Below are positions 35,601-44,256 of a DNA stretch of 64,000 nucleotides, piece after piece. A program made the translations under genes and the position numbers. The stretch's first letter is position 1. The number at the start of each line of letters is the position of its first letter. The notes beneath the pieces are model-generated. The model was not told where the DNA came from. It worked only from the letters and a program-made list of their open reading frames with translations, and searched no databases. Source of the DNA: Spirosoma sp. KCTC 42546 (GTDB taxonomy: Bacteria > Bacteroidota > Bacteroidia > Cytophagales > Spirosomataceae); assembly GCF_006965485.1 (NCBI RefSeq), contig NZ_CP041360.1:5498501-5562500 (forward strand), in the 5' to 3' direction.

Positions 35601-36299
35601 AGCTTCGATTATCTTACGTTGTTCATCCTCGATTTCCAGCAGTTTACTTCGTTCAGGAAGGTTTTCAGGCAGAGCTGGAATGAAGAGCAGCTTGAGGGGA
35701 GCTGCATCGGTATTAGGACTTTGCCTGTTGAAGCCATTAAGCGTTCTTTCACGACTACGAACCAAGCTAAAATTATCGCGTGGTAAACCATCACTATTAC
35801 CAACAGTCAAGTGAGGCAATACTATCTCCCAGGGTATATTCTGGATTTGTTCATCATCTGTCGAGATAACTAATAGTAAATCACGAATTTTACTAGACTG
35901 GAGTAAATTCAGAAAGTCTGTACAGATTACGCCAATATCACCTGCAAAAAATGATTGATAGATTACCTTAGAAAGGCCATTTTCTAGCGTTTGGGCTGAA
36001 TGAGTGGCTAAACTCTTCTGACGCATGGTCTGATCAATTCCACGGCGTAGGTTCTGAAAATCGACGACCTGCTCAAATAAGTGGCTAGAAACAGGTAGTT
36101 GAACAAGCTCCAGCAAAAGGGGAATTGATGCATCGTCTGGCCCCTTAACTGATAGCATTGCATCATAACCACTGGGGCTTTTTTCGATTCGCAGAAAAAG
36201 AATGCTATGTGGAAAATCCCGTTCAACAATATAAATTTTATCACCGATATGGACATCGCCCCCCGCGTCAATACTACCGTAAACAATGTTCTTTTGCAT
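32664..36299 (-). CDS. CHAT protease-STAND NTPase-TPR protein A
   Basis: 1211 residues. Order: a short N-terminal motif GGDVHIGDK (about 13-21), an unknown alpha/beta region (30-200), a CHAT caspase-like protease (200-420) with His277 in IVHISGHG and Cys324 in LSACETA, a STAND/NB-ARC NTPase with Walker A HGLGGLGKTTT (477-487) and Walker B ILIFDNFEN (568-576), a winged helix, then about nine TPR repeats (870-1190). Such fusions are thought to sense a target with the TPRs, assemble through the NTPase and activate the protease, giving cell suicide or effector cleavage. Third gene in the cluster after protein B and the small partner. Residues 210-539 are coded by DNA identical to part of protein B. 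Confidence 0.85.
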   Translation of the reverse strand: MQKNIVYGSIDAGGDVHIGDKIYIVERDFPHSILFLRIEKSPSGYDAMLSVKGPDDASIPLLLELVQLPVSSHLFEQVVDFQNLRRGIDQTMRQKSLATHSAQTLENGLSKVIYQSFFAGDIGVICTDFLNLLQSSKIRDLLLVISTDDEQIQNIPWEIVLPHLTVGNSDGLPRDNFSLVRSRERTLNGFNRQSPNTDAAPLKLLFIPALPENLPERSKLLEIEDEQRKIIEAVRGLEATGDQQPRLVMEILDCANLEEIQEALQKRSHDIVHISGHGAYVDAIKAGILYLENEEGDEQPTTGHQLGTILREFSSIKLLVLSACETAVGGSEGSTAEQMAAVGLPAVLAMRFSVTDNGARLFTETLYTRLAYGDTLTKAMHDARLALWKDVNKRRAEAPQLFTSAEWFTPVLYQNQAIGSLLKPGQYNSDTLNRFYPTTTFLAGTHTKFIGEGFIGRKRLLIQLRHCFKQGEHVCLHGLGGLGKTTTAEAFADLYRKRSGHDILIFRTGTEIQEAVILERIFERWKYTARPDEFRQQQLRAQLDDPKSSSIIKLQLLLNNCLKGHRNILIFDNFENVQADVEEVSRLIISSAELSAFIRYLLENAPQGCHILFTSRYKITDLIDLVTHLAVDKMTNAEQYRYVNYSKTLRKLSLQERVVLDRRIDGHPRALQFLEGLLRYTHTFNLPQFDALIGNVENRVFEDLMLDRLYRQLYEVEQNLFEVASVLVGRNPLAVLVSILKISIDELIPLVTALSACSLCAWDEKEQMLEVHALTREWMRKQEILPEKRFKELSFQAGLFFKGRPNLEDKFFAKTYFEQAQAWNEYALIFFQIVEYHELIGLYATSRELCLEILSKNISLKININALNILGQLCFKQSDYYKALNYYEKCLDIAQQIGDIQIEEAIYTNIGQVYATQGKYGLAREFFEKRLGIAKNLGNTKQIGILLNNLGQIHVDTKGDPKVALNYFEQSLHFRYLAKDLRGQSQTLNNIGQLHALNKNYMEAFPFFTQSLRLAQQISDVRGEARAIMNIGTYYQDQGNYEQAIVNYEKCYAIAKQIGDKMMEIHLLHNLGRAYLLQNNYKQAFINLSGSLHLSQQIGNQRSIGDTRYNLGWLHLRQYSFDQALIEFEESLNVRHQIGNIKDIADSTADLGVTYFYKDNLAMAIPLLAQAVEYYHKIGSRQEEERTSLLLSEIQEKIGEEGFNEILNSKK
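34682..35671. repeat. Exact 990-bp duplicate tract, copy 1
   Basis: Identical base for base to 38998-39987 (offset 4316), as checked by eye over the whole length. Covers CHAT His/Cys and the P-loop of protein A. Both edges drop at once to diverged sequence, so the tract looks like a gene conversion patch. Confidence 0.9.
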
Positions 36300-36380
36300 G
36301 AAAGTAATGTGGATAGGTAGATCAACAATGACAGATAATATTATTTAAACAGAGGCAAATCAGTACACATTATTTACTTA

Positions 36381-36851
36381 TCAATTTTCTGTCTTACTGT
36401 CAGTTTTATCATCTCCTAGATGAAAATCTTTACCAGCTTTAACCTTTGCCCCCCCTTTCACTGTGTTTTTTTCGTAATAAGAATTATCAGTAGCAAGTCC
36501 TTTATCGCCAATATGAATATTACCATCAGCCTCAATCTCGGCATTATCTACTACATTTTTAATACTTCCAAGATGTGTTTTGTATTCTTCAAGCTTCGTT
36601 TTTAACTCATGTTGGAACTTAGGGTTCTTTAGCAACTCTTTCAGTTTAGCTTCTAATACTGCTTCCTTTGCAACCGTGGGGCTAGCTGAATCAACAACGG
36701 CCTTAGCCGTGGGGTCATCTTCCAAAAACCAAGAGCGAATCCAGAGCATAGAAGCTGTAACAAAGTCCTTGGGGAATTTTTTTACCTCTTCATTGTCGAG
36801 TATCAGATCAAACAAATACGTTTTAGCTAAGGGAATAAGTGTTTCAATCAT
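36381..36851 (-). CDS. Small partner protein of the CHAT cluster
   Basis: 156 residues. The N-terminus is hydrophobic/helical (MIETLIPLAKTYLFDLILDN), the middle helical and charged (VLEAKLKELLKNPKFQHELKTKLEEYKTHLG), the C-terminus repeats the short motif of the two giant proteins: DGNIHIGDK (about 109-117) and KDFHLGDD (about 140-147). It starts 2 bp from the stop of protein B, so it is cotranscribed and perhaps translationally coupled. No family is recognised with certainty. The shared motif suggests it docks to the N-termini of the giant proteins, as an adaptor or inhibitor. Confidence 0.7.
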   Translation of the reverse strand: MIETLIPLAKTYLFDLILDNEEVKKFPKDFVTASMLWIRSWFLEDDPTAKAVVDSASPTVAKEAVLEAKLKELLKNPKFQHELKTKLEEYKTHLGSIKNVVDNAEIEADGNIHIGDKGLATDNSYYEKNTVKGGAKVKAGKDFHLGDDKTDSKTEN

Positions 36852-36853
36852 AG

Positions 36854-39800
36854 TTAGGTATTATTTTGACGGGTATATAAAATTTTATTAAATTCCTCTT
36901 CACCAATTTGTTCAATGATACTAATAATAAAGCTTTCAGGTAGGTCAAAACTGGGTGAGCCAATCTTTCTATATAGATTATAGGCTTCAACTAACATAGG
37001 AATTGCCTTACCAATGTCGTGTTCTTTTTTGAAGTATGTCATCCCGATATAGCTCATTGATGTTGCAATCCCATCAAGGTTAACAAGATGTTGATATATT
37101 TTCAGACTTTTATCAAAATCTTTTAAGGCTTCTTCAGAATTATTTTTCTCAAAATGGACGACTCCTATATTATTTAATGCTTCTGCTTCACCAAGCATAT
37201 ACCCTATTTCTTGGCATATTTTCAAACTCTCCAGATAAAAATCCAAAGCTTGATTTAATTTATCTTGCCCTTGGTAGAGCTGTCCAATATTATTTAATAA
37301 TATACCCTCGCCTTTTTTATCACCTATTTGCTGGCATATGCTTAGGCTACGCATTAAATACTTTAAAGCTAAATCTTCTTTACCTTCAGAATAGAACAAT
37401 TGGCTTATATTATTTAGGACTGTTGATTCTCCTGAAATGTCATTTATCTGTTGATTTATATGAAGACTTCTCTCAAAAAAATTTAAGGCCTGCATATTGT
37501 TACCTTGTGCAACATTAACTTGGCCAAGATTATTCAACTGAGCCCCTTCACAACGCCGGTCACCAACTTGCTGGCTTATCAAAAGGCTTTTCGTATAATA
37601 CTCTATTGCTTGGTTATAATTACTTTTAAATTTATGAATCTGGCCTATATTGCTATATATACGACCCTCATTTTCTATATCTCCATTTTGGAGACATATA
37701 TTCAAGCTTTTTCCTAAATAATTCAAAGCAAGCTCATAATTACCTTGAGTCTCATATATTTGACTAATACTAGTCAGTGCAGCAGACTCACTTTCTAAAT
37801 TACCTGATTGCTGACTTATTTCTAAACATTGTACTAAACACTCCAAAGCTAAATCATACTTACCTTGTGCAATATAAATTTGGCCAATACTATTCATAGA
37901 AGTCAATTCGCTTCTTTGATCATTATTTTTTCGGCTAATTCCCAAGCTTTGACTTAAATGCTCTGTAGCCAAAGCATAATTATCAGCATTAAGTGCATTT
38001 GCTCCTAATCTATTTAAAGCATCAGAATTTATTTCCGGAGATAGATTCTTGGAAAATACTTCTAGTGCTAAGTCTCGAGATAGGTTAAGTAACCCTACAC
38101 GACTAAAATAATCTTCTAACCTAAAAGCTACTCCAACATAGTGTTCAAATGATTTGGCTTGTTCAAAGTAGGCTTTTGCTGCAAATCCATTTTCAACAGT
38201 TGGCTTTCCATAAAAAAACATTCCTATAAGGTGAGATATCGCCTTATATCGTTCAAAGTCAGGAAACTTCTGTTGCCGCATCCACATTCTTGTAAGGGCA
38301 TGCACTTCAAATAATTGTTCATTATTATCCCAAGAACAAAGGCCCCAGTTACTCAAACTCATCATTACTGTAGCTAACTCGTCAGCAGGTTTCTCTAAGA
38401 CAGTACACAACGCCATTAAAGGACTACGACTAAAAAAAACAGACGCAGTAGCAAACACATTTCGCTCCAATTCGCCTAAGAGGCTATCCAAACGATCTAA
38501 TAGTAAGTTTTCAAAAATCTTCGATTCTACATTGCCTACAGTGATCTCAAATTGGGTTAAATCAAATGTGCGAGTATGACGTAAAAGTCCTTCTAGAAAT
38601 TGAAGGGCACGAGGGTGACCATCTATTCGATGATCTAGAACTTTGCGCTCCTGGAGCGAGAGATTACGAAGCGTTTTGGAGTAATTGATATAACGGTACT
38701 GTTCAGCATAGGTCATCTTGTCAACGGCCAAGTGCGTTACCAGGTCTGTTAGATCTGCAATCTTATACCGACTTGTAAAGAGAATGTGGCAACCTTGAGG
38801 AGCATTTTCCAGCAGGTAACGAATAAAGGTTTGTAAACTTTTCGAGATAATTACTTGCTGTTGCTTACCTTCATCATCGGTTTGTAGATCTTCAAAATTA
38901 TCGAAGATCAGGATGACATTTCTTCCTTTCAGACAGTTATCAAGTAAAAGTTGCAATTTGTCTGTAGGGGATTTTCGGGGATCGTCTAGCCATGCTTTTA
39001 GTTGCTGTTGCCTGAACTCGTCAGGACGTGCAGTATATTTCCACCTCTCAAAAATCCGCTCCAGAATGACGGCCTCCTGGATCTCCGTACCCGTCCGAAA
39101 AATTAGAATATCATGCCCGCTTCGTTTGCGATACAAATCAGCAAAAGCCTCAGCGGTGGTAGTCTTACCCAGACCACCTAGGCCGTGTAGGCACACATGC
39201 TCACCCTGTTTGAAGCAATGCCTTAGCTGGATTAATAATCGCTTACGGCCAATAAAACCCTCTCCAATAAACTTCGTGTGTGTCCCAGCCAAAAAAGTAG
39301 TCGTTGGGTAAAACCGATTGAGGGTATCGCTATTGTACTGGCCAGGCTTGAGTAGTGAACCAATAGCCTGGTTCTGATAAAGGACCGGCGTGAACCATTC
39401 AGCTGAGGTGAAAAGCTGAGGAGCTTCAGCCCGCCGTTTATTCACATCTTTCCACAAGGCTAGCCGTGCATCATGCATGGCTTTGGTAAGCGTATCGCCG
39501 TACGCTAAGCGCGTGTACAGAGTTTCCGTGAATAAACGTGCTCCGTTATCGGTAACCGAAAATCGCATCGCTAGCACCGCTGGTAGTCCTACAGCAGCCA
39601 TCTGCTCTGCCGTACTCCCTTCCGAACCCCCTACCGCTGTTTCGCAGGCACTCAGCACCAATAATTTGATGGAGGAGAACTCCCGCAATATTGTGCCTAG
39701 CTGATGGCCTGTTGTCGGTTGCTCATCCCCCTCTTCATTCTCTAAATAAAGTATGCCTGCTTTTATGGCATCCACATAGGCCCCATGTCCGCTGATGTGG

Positions 39801-40609
39801 ACAATGTCATGGCTACGTTTCTGGAGGGCTTCTTGGATCTCCTCTAGGTTAGCACAATCCAGGATTTCCATTACCAGCCTAGGTTGTTGATCGCCTGTAG
39901 CTTCTAAGCCACGTACAGCTTCGATTATCTTACGTTGTTCATCCTCGATTTCCAGCAGTTTACTTCGTTCAGGAAGGTTTTCAGGCAAAGCTGGAATGAA
40001 AAGCATCTTAAGGGGTGCTGCTTCAACTGCCAGTCCCTGTAGATTAAATCGTTGCAAGTTATCAACCTGACTGCGAATCAAGCCAAAGCTATTTTTTGGC
40101 AAATCATAGCCTCCGCCATGAGTTAATCGAGGTAATACTATTTCCCAGGGTAGACCCTGTATTTGCTCATCCTCGGTTGAAATAACTAACAATAGATCCC
40201 TAATCTTATTTGTTTGCAGCAAATCGAGAAAATCATGACAAACAGTACCAATGTCTCCAGAGAAAAAGGTTTGATATAGATTTTCGATGAGAACATTTTC
40301 CTGCTCCTTAGGCAGTTGAGTATCAAACCCACTCAGATATCCATCACTCCCTCGTCGTAAGTTTTGAAAATCTTCTACTTGACCAAATAAGTCTTCTGAA
40401 ATAGATAGCAGAACGCTTTCTCGAAATAGTTGAATAGACTTATCATCATCTGCCTTTACAAATAACATGGCCTCGTAACCTTGCCTTGCTTTCTCAATCC
40501 GTATAAACAGAACACTGTGGGACAAATCTCTCTCAGTAACATAATAGTTATCACCAATATGAACATCTCCTCCTGCCGTAATACTACCATATACAATATT
40601 CTTCTGCAT
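36854..40609 (-). CDS. CHAT protease-STAND NTPase-TPR protein B
   Basis: 1251 residues, paralogue of protein A with the same order: GGDVHIGDN motif near the N-terminus, CHAT domain with His275 and Cys322, Walker A at about 475-485, Walker B in ILIFDNFEDLQ, winged helix, and about ten TPR repeats of the NNIGQLY.AQGKY..AL.YLE type (about 890-1215). Residues 208-537 are coded by the tract shared with A; the N-terminal 200 residues, the end of the NTPase domain and the TPR array are diverged. First gene of the three-gene minus-strand cluster. The protein is likely cytoplasmic, with no membrane segment seen. Confidence 0.85.
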   Translation of the reverse strand: MQKNIVYGSITAGGDVHIGDNYYVTERDLSHSVLFIRIEKARQGYEAMLFVKADDDKSIQLFRESVLLSISEDLFGQVEDFQNLRRGSDGYLSGFDTQLPKEQENVLIENLYQTFFSGDIGTVCHDFLDLLQTNKIRDLLLVISTEDEQIQGLPWEIVLPRLTHGGGYDLPKNSFGLIRSQVDNLQRFNLQGLAVEAAPLKMLFIPALPENLPERSKLLEIEDEQRKIIEAVRGLEATGDQQPRLVMEILDCANLEEIQEALQKRSHDIVHISGHGAYVDAIKAGILYLENEEGDEQPTTGHQLGTILREFSSIKLLVLSACETAVGGSEGSTAEQMAAVGLPAVLAMRFSVTDNGARLFTETLYTRLAYGDTLTKAMHDARLALWKDVNKRRAEAPQLFTSAEWFTPVLYQNQAIGSLLKPGQYNSDTLNRFYPTTTFLAGTHTKFIGEGFIGRKRLLIQLRHCFKQGEHVCLHGLGGLGKTTTAEAFADLYRKRSGHDILIFRTGTEIQEAVILERIFERWKYTARPDEFRQQQLKAWLDDPRKSPTDKLQLLLDNCLKGRNVILIFDNFEDLQTDDEGKQQQVIISKSLQTFIRYLLENAPQGCHILFTSRYKIADLTDLVTHLAVDKMTYAEQYRYINYSKTLRNLSLQERKVLDHRIDGHPRALQFLEGLLRHTRTFDLTQFEITVGNVESKIFENLLLDRLDSLLGELERNVFATASVFFSRSPLMALCTVLEKPADELATVMMSLSNWGLCSWDNNEQLFEVHALTRMWMRQQKFPDFERYKAISHLIGMFFYGKPTVENGFAAKAYFEQAKSFEHYVGVAFRLEDYFSRVGLLNLSRDLALEVFSKNLSPEINSDALNRLGANALNADNYALATEHLSQSLGISRKNNDQRSELTSMNSIGQIYIAQGKYDLALECLVQCLEISQQSGNLESESAALTSISQIYETQGNYELALNYLGKSLNICLQNGDIENEGRIYSNIGQIHKFKSNYNQAIEYYTKSLLISQQVGDRRCEGAQLNNLGQVNVAQGNNMQALNFFERSLHINQQINDISGESTVLNNISQLFYSEGKEDLALKYLMRSLSICQQIGDKKGEGILLNNIGQLYQGQDKLNQALDFYLESLKICQEIGYMLGEAEALNNIGVVHFEKNNSEEALKDFDKSLKIYQHLVNLDGIATSMSYIGMTYFKKEHDIGKAIPMLVEAYNLYRKIGSPSFDLPESFIISIIEQIGEEEFNKILYTRQNNT
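38998..39987. repeat. Exact 990-bp duplicate tract, copy 2
   Basis: Partner of 34682-35671. Direct orientation, 4316 bp apart. Confidence 0.9.
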
Positions 40610-41034
40610 GTCGATTGGGAATGTGGAGCAATAGTTAAGTCAACAATTGAAATGGAATATTATAAGTAAAAGAAGCTTTACAAATAAAATGTCAACAGCC
40701 TAGGGTATTCAATTGATTAACGGCTTATCGCTTTCCGATAAGGTATGCAATGCAGAAAAGGCCCCCTATACCCCCTTTTTACCGGCTTCTTTTTAGCTCT
40801 CCCTAACCCCTGCGGATAAAATTCATAAAAAGGCGATTTATGACCCTTTTATTTCGAGATGACCTAGAGACTAGACTGCTTCTCACACCGTTGAAGGTAA
40901 CTAAAGCCTTGCATAGAGCTCTACTTCACAATTTTTGAGCTTATGAGAACTATAGGTTTACGCTGTAATGTCGTTGAATTCTATATAAAAGGGACTAGAG
41001 CTCGTCTTACTCGTCCTCATCACCTACAAAGCGA
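40610..41034. other. Gene-free stretch upstream of the CHAT cluster
   Basis: 425 bases with no convincing frame. The promoter of the minus-strand cluster should lie here, but no clear -33/-7 pair is visible. The motif ATTCATAAAAAGGCG near 40821 has a close match near 42505 on the other side of the IS982-family element. Confidence 0.5.
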
Positions 41035-42007
41035 TAATTAATCTAAGTTGTATGTCACAAGTTTGTTTCGAGGGTATAGGCTATCAAAAACAACACGATT
41101 TTAATAAGGAAACCGGCTTCAGTAACGGCATGAATTTTCTTAGGAAATCGCATCGTAATCTGGCTAAAGGCCTGCTCAATCCGTTGGCGAAGTTGCTTTT
41201 TGTAAGCAGCTTCCCAAGCTTGATCGGGGCGTTGGCTATTACTTTTTCGTTGTATTCTTAAATTAACCTCCTCACCCTCAGCATACAAATCCTCTTGCTC
41301 GTAATCGGTGTAGCCCGAGTCCCCATAGACTTCGCTACCTGCTGGCAACGTCAAATGCATCATCTGAAGCGCCGTCACATCCACATACGAACCCGGCAGA
41401 ATAAAAAACTGAACCGGTTGCTTGTCGCGGGTGGTGATGAGTTGAACACGAAAGCCAAAAAAGAATCGACGCTTCGACGCAATCTTCCCTCGATATTCCT
41501 CCCCTTTGACTAACCGCGATCGGCCAATGCGGATGTTGTCACAAACTGCCACAGGAAACGAATCGATCAGGTATTCTCCGCTCAGATTGAGTGCTTTGAA
41601 AAAATCAGCCAGATAGTAGAACAAGGCACTCAGTGTGGTCGCCAGGCGGTGAAGACGACGATTGAACGCCGATTTCTCAAGCATGACAATACCTTGCTTA
41701 TCAGCCATGTAGAGCATAGCCGAGGCTTGATTGCCACCAAAGAAACGGGCCGATATGATGGCGGTTGTCAACACGATACTGTCGCTAACTTTAGGAGTTG
41801 TCTGGGGTTTTACACTCCCCTGATTTTTGCCCACTTCGATGAAATAATCATCCAAAAAGCAATAAATTGCCACTACTTTCTCAGACATAGCTGGTTAGAT
41901 TTACCTCTGTTTTCGCACTTCAAAGGTAGTCTGGCTTGTGCTATGTCTGTTTTTTTAAGGGGTTTGCCTATCAAATCAATCGCCTTTCATACAACTTAGA
42001 TTAATTA
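41035..42007 (-). mobile_element. IS982-family insertion sequence
   Basis: 973 bp. Perfect 20-bp terminal inverted repeats, TAATTAATCTAAGTTGTATG at 41035-41054 and its complement at 41988-42007. The outermost TAATTA is itself palindromic and may include target bases, so the exact ends are uncertain by a few bases. Confidence 0.85.
41055..41888 (-). CDS. IS982-family transposase
   Basis: 277 residues, normal length. The DDE triad is visible: Asp in EYLIDSFPVAVCDN, Asp in EVYGDSGYTDYEQED, Glu in RQRIEQAFSQITMRFP. Both ends are intact: the stop falls right at one inverted repeat, and 99 bases separate the start from the other. The element may be active. Confidence 0.92.
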   Translation of the reverse strand: MSEKVVAIYCFLDDYFIEVGKNQGSVKPQTTPKVSDSIVLTTAIISARFFGGNQASAMLYMADKQGIVMLEKSAFNRRLHRLATTLSALFYYLADFFKALNLSGEYLIDSFPVAVCDNIRIGRSRLVKGEEYRGKIASKRRFFFGFRVQLITTRDKQPVQFFILPGSYVDVTALQMMHLTLPAGSEVYGDSGYTDYEQEDLYAEGEEVNLRIQRKSNSQRPDQAWEAAYKKQLRQRIEQAFSQITMRFPKKIHAVTEAGFLIKIVLFLIAYTLETNL

Positions 42008-42441
42008 GGTACATTACCAAACTTACATGTTCCGTCGCCTTGAGGTTCTGGTTTATCGCTCTGAGCCAACATATTCTTACCTAGGAATATCAGCATAGGG
42101 GCGCTTGGTGGGTGGTATAGTTTTGTAACTCGGCAACCGACCGCAACTCGGCTACCGTCTAGCCTATTTTCGTAGATTGTTTCAGTCTTTTCGTATTCAT
42201 ACCCTAGGGCCTCTTTGAGCTGGGCAACTCGTAAACTATGACGAGTAAAGGCTTTGCATTGGGCTTGCCAATGACTAAGATGTAGATCTTGCTCTTGGCG
42301 AACTCGCCTGTAAAAGTGATCCCGGTTCATACCCAGAAAGTCAGCCACAGCCCCACCGCTTGAACCTGCTTTTAACATTTGTTCTACTAAGGTCCAATTA
42401 ATTGCTTTTATTGGTCTGCCACCTTTGTTGATTTTACTCAC
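42001..42441 (-). CDS. HTH protein resembling a phage terminase small subunit, 3' end at the IS
   Basis: 146 residues. The N-terminal HTH is clear (GGRPIKAINWTLVEQMLKAGSSGGAVADFLGMNRDHFYRRV), followed by QCKAFTRHSLRVAQLKEALG and the late block PPSAPMLIFLGKNML, a pattern seen in terminase small subunits (TerS), which recognise phage or satellite DNA for packaging. The stop codon (42001-42003) lies inside the inverted repeat of the IS982-family element, so the native C-terminus may have been cut off. No large terminase or capsid gene is nearby. TerS-like is a pattern-based guess. Confidence 0.55.
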   Translation of the reverse strand: MSKINKGGRPIKAINWTLVEQMLKAGSSGGAVADFLGMNRDHFYRRVRQEQDLHLSHWQAQCKAFTRHSLRVAQLKEALGYEYEKTETIYENRLDGSRVAVGCRVTKLYHPPSAPMLIFLGKNMLAQSDKPEPQGDGTCKFGNVPN

Positions 42442-43281
42442 GTTTTAAAAAGGGTAAAGTTTGAAGCTAGAAAGTGGAAAAACTAGGTCACCTAGGCCGT
42501 AATTCATAAAAGGCGTTAATGCACATCTACCCTAGGTTTTTAAGAATAAATCGTATACACCTAGGCTCGATTTATCTAATTCTTACTTTTCTCTAAAATA
42601 GCTAATTCTTACGGATTATTTATATACCTTGGCTTTTGTGATGTAACTAACTCCTACATTACTTCATGCCTCTCAAATACACCTATTATATCACATTTTA
42701 ATAAATGAGCAAGAAAACTCTTTCCGAGCGAGACATCTGTACTAAATTTGTTCTAGCAGAATAAGAGCAGGCCGACTGGAAAGATAAGTTCTTAGAAGAG
42801 GTTTATTTACAGGCGGCCATATTCGCTTTGTAGGTGCCGGCACGTGGACAGTTGAAGTGAACAGGCTACATCTGTATTATGAGCCTATTAGTTCAGTGAC
42901 CATTGTTAAATAAGCACACGATTACTGCTGGTTTTACGATAAGCTTTAGAAAATTCTCGAATCCTGGATACTACTTGCGTTTTCAGCGGTAATGAATAGA
43001 CTTGTTGTGATGGTGATTATGAGGAACTTAGCTAAAAAACGGGCTCTATGCCGCAGGTTTGAAAACCTGCATCAGAGGCTCCTAAGGCTGCTTTGATCTG
43101 CATAGCTCATAAAATCGGCTGAATTCGCCTTTTTAAGTCTTTTATTATAGGAACAACATTGTTTATTAAGTTGCTGAATAACAAAGAATTGGCCCTCATT
43201 AACCCATCGCAACAACTCTAATGAGGTCCCTGCAATATTGAATAATTCAAAATATAAAAATTTGTGTTTTGTATAAGTTTA
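42442..43281. other. 840-base gene-poor stretch
   Basis: No supported gene; short frames look like decayed coding DNA. Visible structures: three CCTAGG palindromes at 42491, 42531 and 42560, upstream of the HTH gene, which could be its operators, and a hairpin GCAGGTTT-GA-AAACCTGC near 43052-43069. Confidence 0.55.
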
Positions 43282-44256
43282 TTATCTAATCCAAGCTTCA
43301 ATTTTATTAATTAAACTCTTCTTTAATTCTTCCGGGGTATTATAAAGTATATGTGGAAAGTGGTTTGTATCAAAATGTGAATCAAATGAATCGTTTCGGC
43401 AGCAGTAAATAACCTGCTTATCTTGTCCTAAAGCAAAGCCACTTTCAAAGTAAACCCCCTTTTTCTGTTCGGTAAAATCAGCAATGCAAAAGCGGCATGC
43501 TCGCAAGCCAGCTATGATTGCATCATTTATAGTTGATGCGCTATGATAGTGCTTTTCATCAACTAAATAGGGCGTATACCCAGTATCTTCACAAGCCGCT
43601 TTTATGGCTTCTCTTATGTCCTTTATGTCTTTACTATCACTAAAAGACATGGCTATAAAGCAGTTCTTTGAATTTTTCCCTTCGCTCTGAAGCTGTACTA
43701 AATGCGATAAACCTTTATAGGTTATACGGTATTGGTTTAGAATATATCTATTCTGGTCTTTATATTCATGAAATCCACCATCTATAAGACCAGCCACATG
43801 AAGGGACCGAGCATAGAAGTGAAATTCTTCTATTGTACGAAAGAATAATTTTTTATAATAAGAGGGGTCATTACTATTATGAATATTTAATGGCCCTACA
43901 AGCTCTCCATCATAGGTTTGGCGAGCGAATAAATTTAAAAATAAATTATCATATTTCTCCTGCGCAGAATGAGGATAGCCGCCTTCTTTTAGGCGCTGCT
44001 TTATATCATCTAAGGCAATTAGAATATATCCTAAATTGTCAAAATTGTATACGAATTGACCATTGAGAAAGATACTAGCAACTATGTATTTATTTTCCTT
44101 ATAAATAGGGTCTGTGTCCCACTGTTTGTAATCTAAAGGCAATTTAATGCCCATGTTTTTGCCGTCAATATCAATTAAATATACATACTGATTTTCAATG
44201 ACGTGAGACGACTTAGCAGGTAATTCAGTAATTGGGCAGTTTTCAAGGGCATCCAT
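43282..44256 (-). CDS. Protein with C-terminal TIR/deoxyribosyltransferase-like domain
   Basis: 324 residues. The C-terminal 130 residues show a recognisable pattern: KNCFIAMSFSDSKDI, YTPYLVDEKHY, INDAIIAGLRACRFCIADFT, GVYFESGFALGQDKQVIYCC. This combination (AMSF, D, IAD.T, GVYFE.G.A) belongs to the nucleoside 2-deoxyribosyltransferase/TIR-like superfamily, whose members in defence settings break down NAD or nucleotides; the Glu in YFESG would be catalytic. The N-terminal 195 residues are unknown, with a possible winged helix before the domain (RYILNQYRITYKGLSHLVQL). It stands alone between gene-poor stretches. Whether it is a toxin or an enzyme is not known. Confidence 0.7.
   Translation of the reverse strand: MDALENCPITELPAKSSHVIENQYVYLIDIDGKNMGIKLPLDYKQWDTDPIYKENKYIVASIFLNGQFVYNFDNLGYILIALDDIKQRLKEGGYPHSAQEKYDNLFLNLFARQTYDGELVGPLNIHNSNDPSYYKKLFFRTIEEFHFYARSLHVAGLIDGGFHEYKDQNRYILNQYRITYKGLSHLVQLQSEGKNSKNCFIAMSFSDSKDIKDIREAIKAACEDTGYTPYLVDEKHYHSASTINDAIIAGLRACRFCIADFTEQKKGVYFESGFALGQDKQVIYCCRNDSFDSHFDTNHFPHILYNTPEELKKSLINKIEAWIR

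Noticed and set aside
42760..42830. Short plus-strand frame with protein-like text (ADWKDKFLEEVYLQAAIF)
   Set aside because: No start codon or ribosome site and a nearby stop. Probably chance or decayed DNA.
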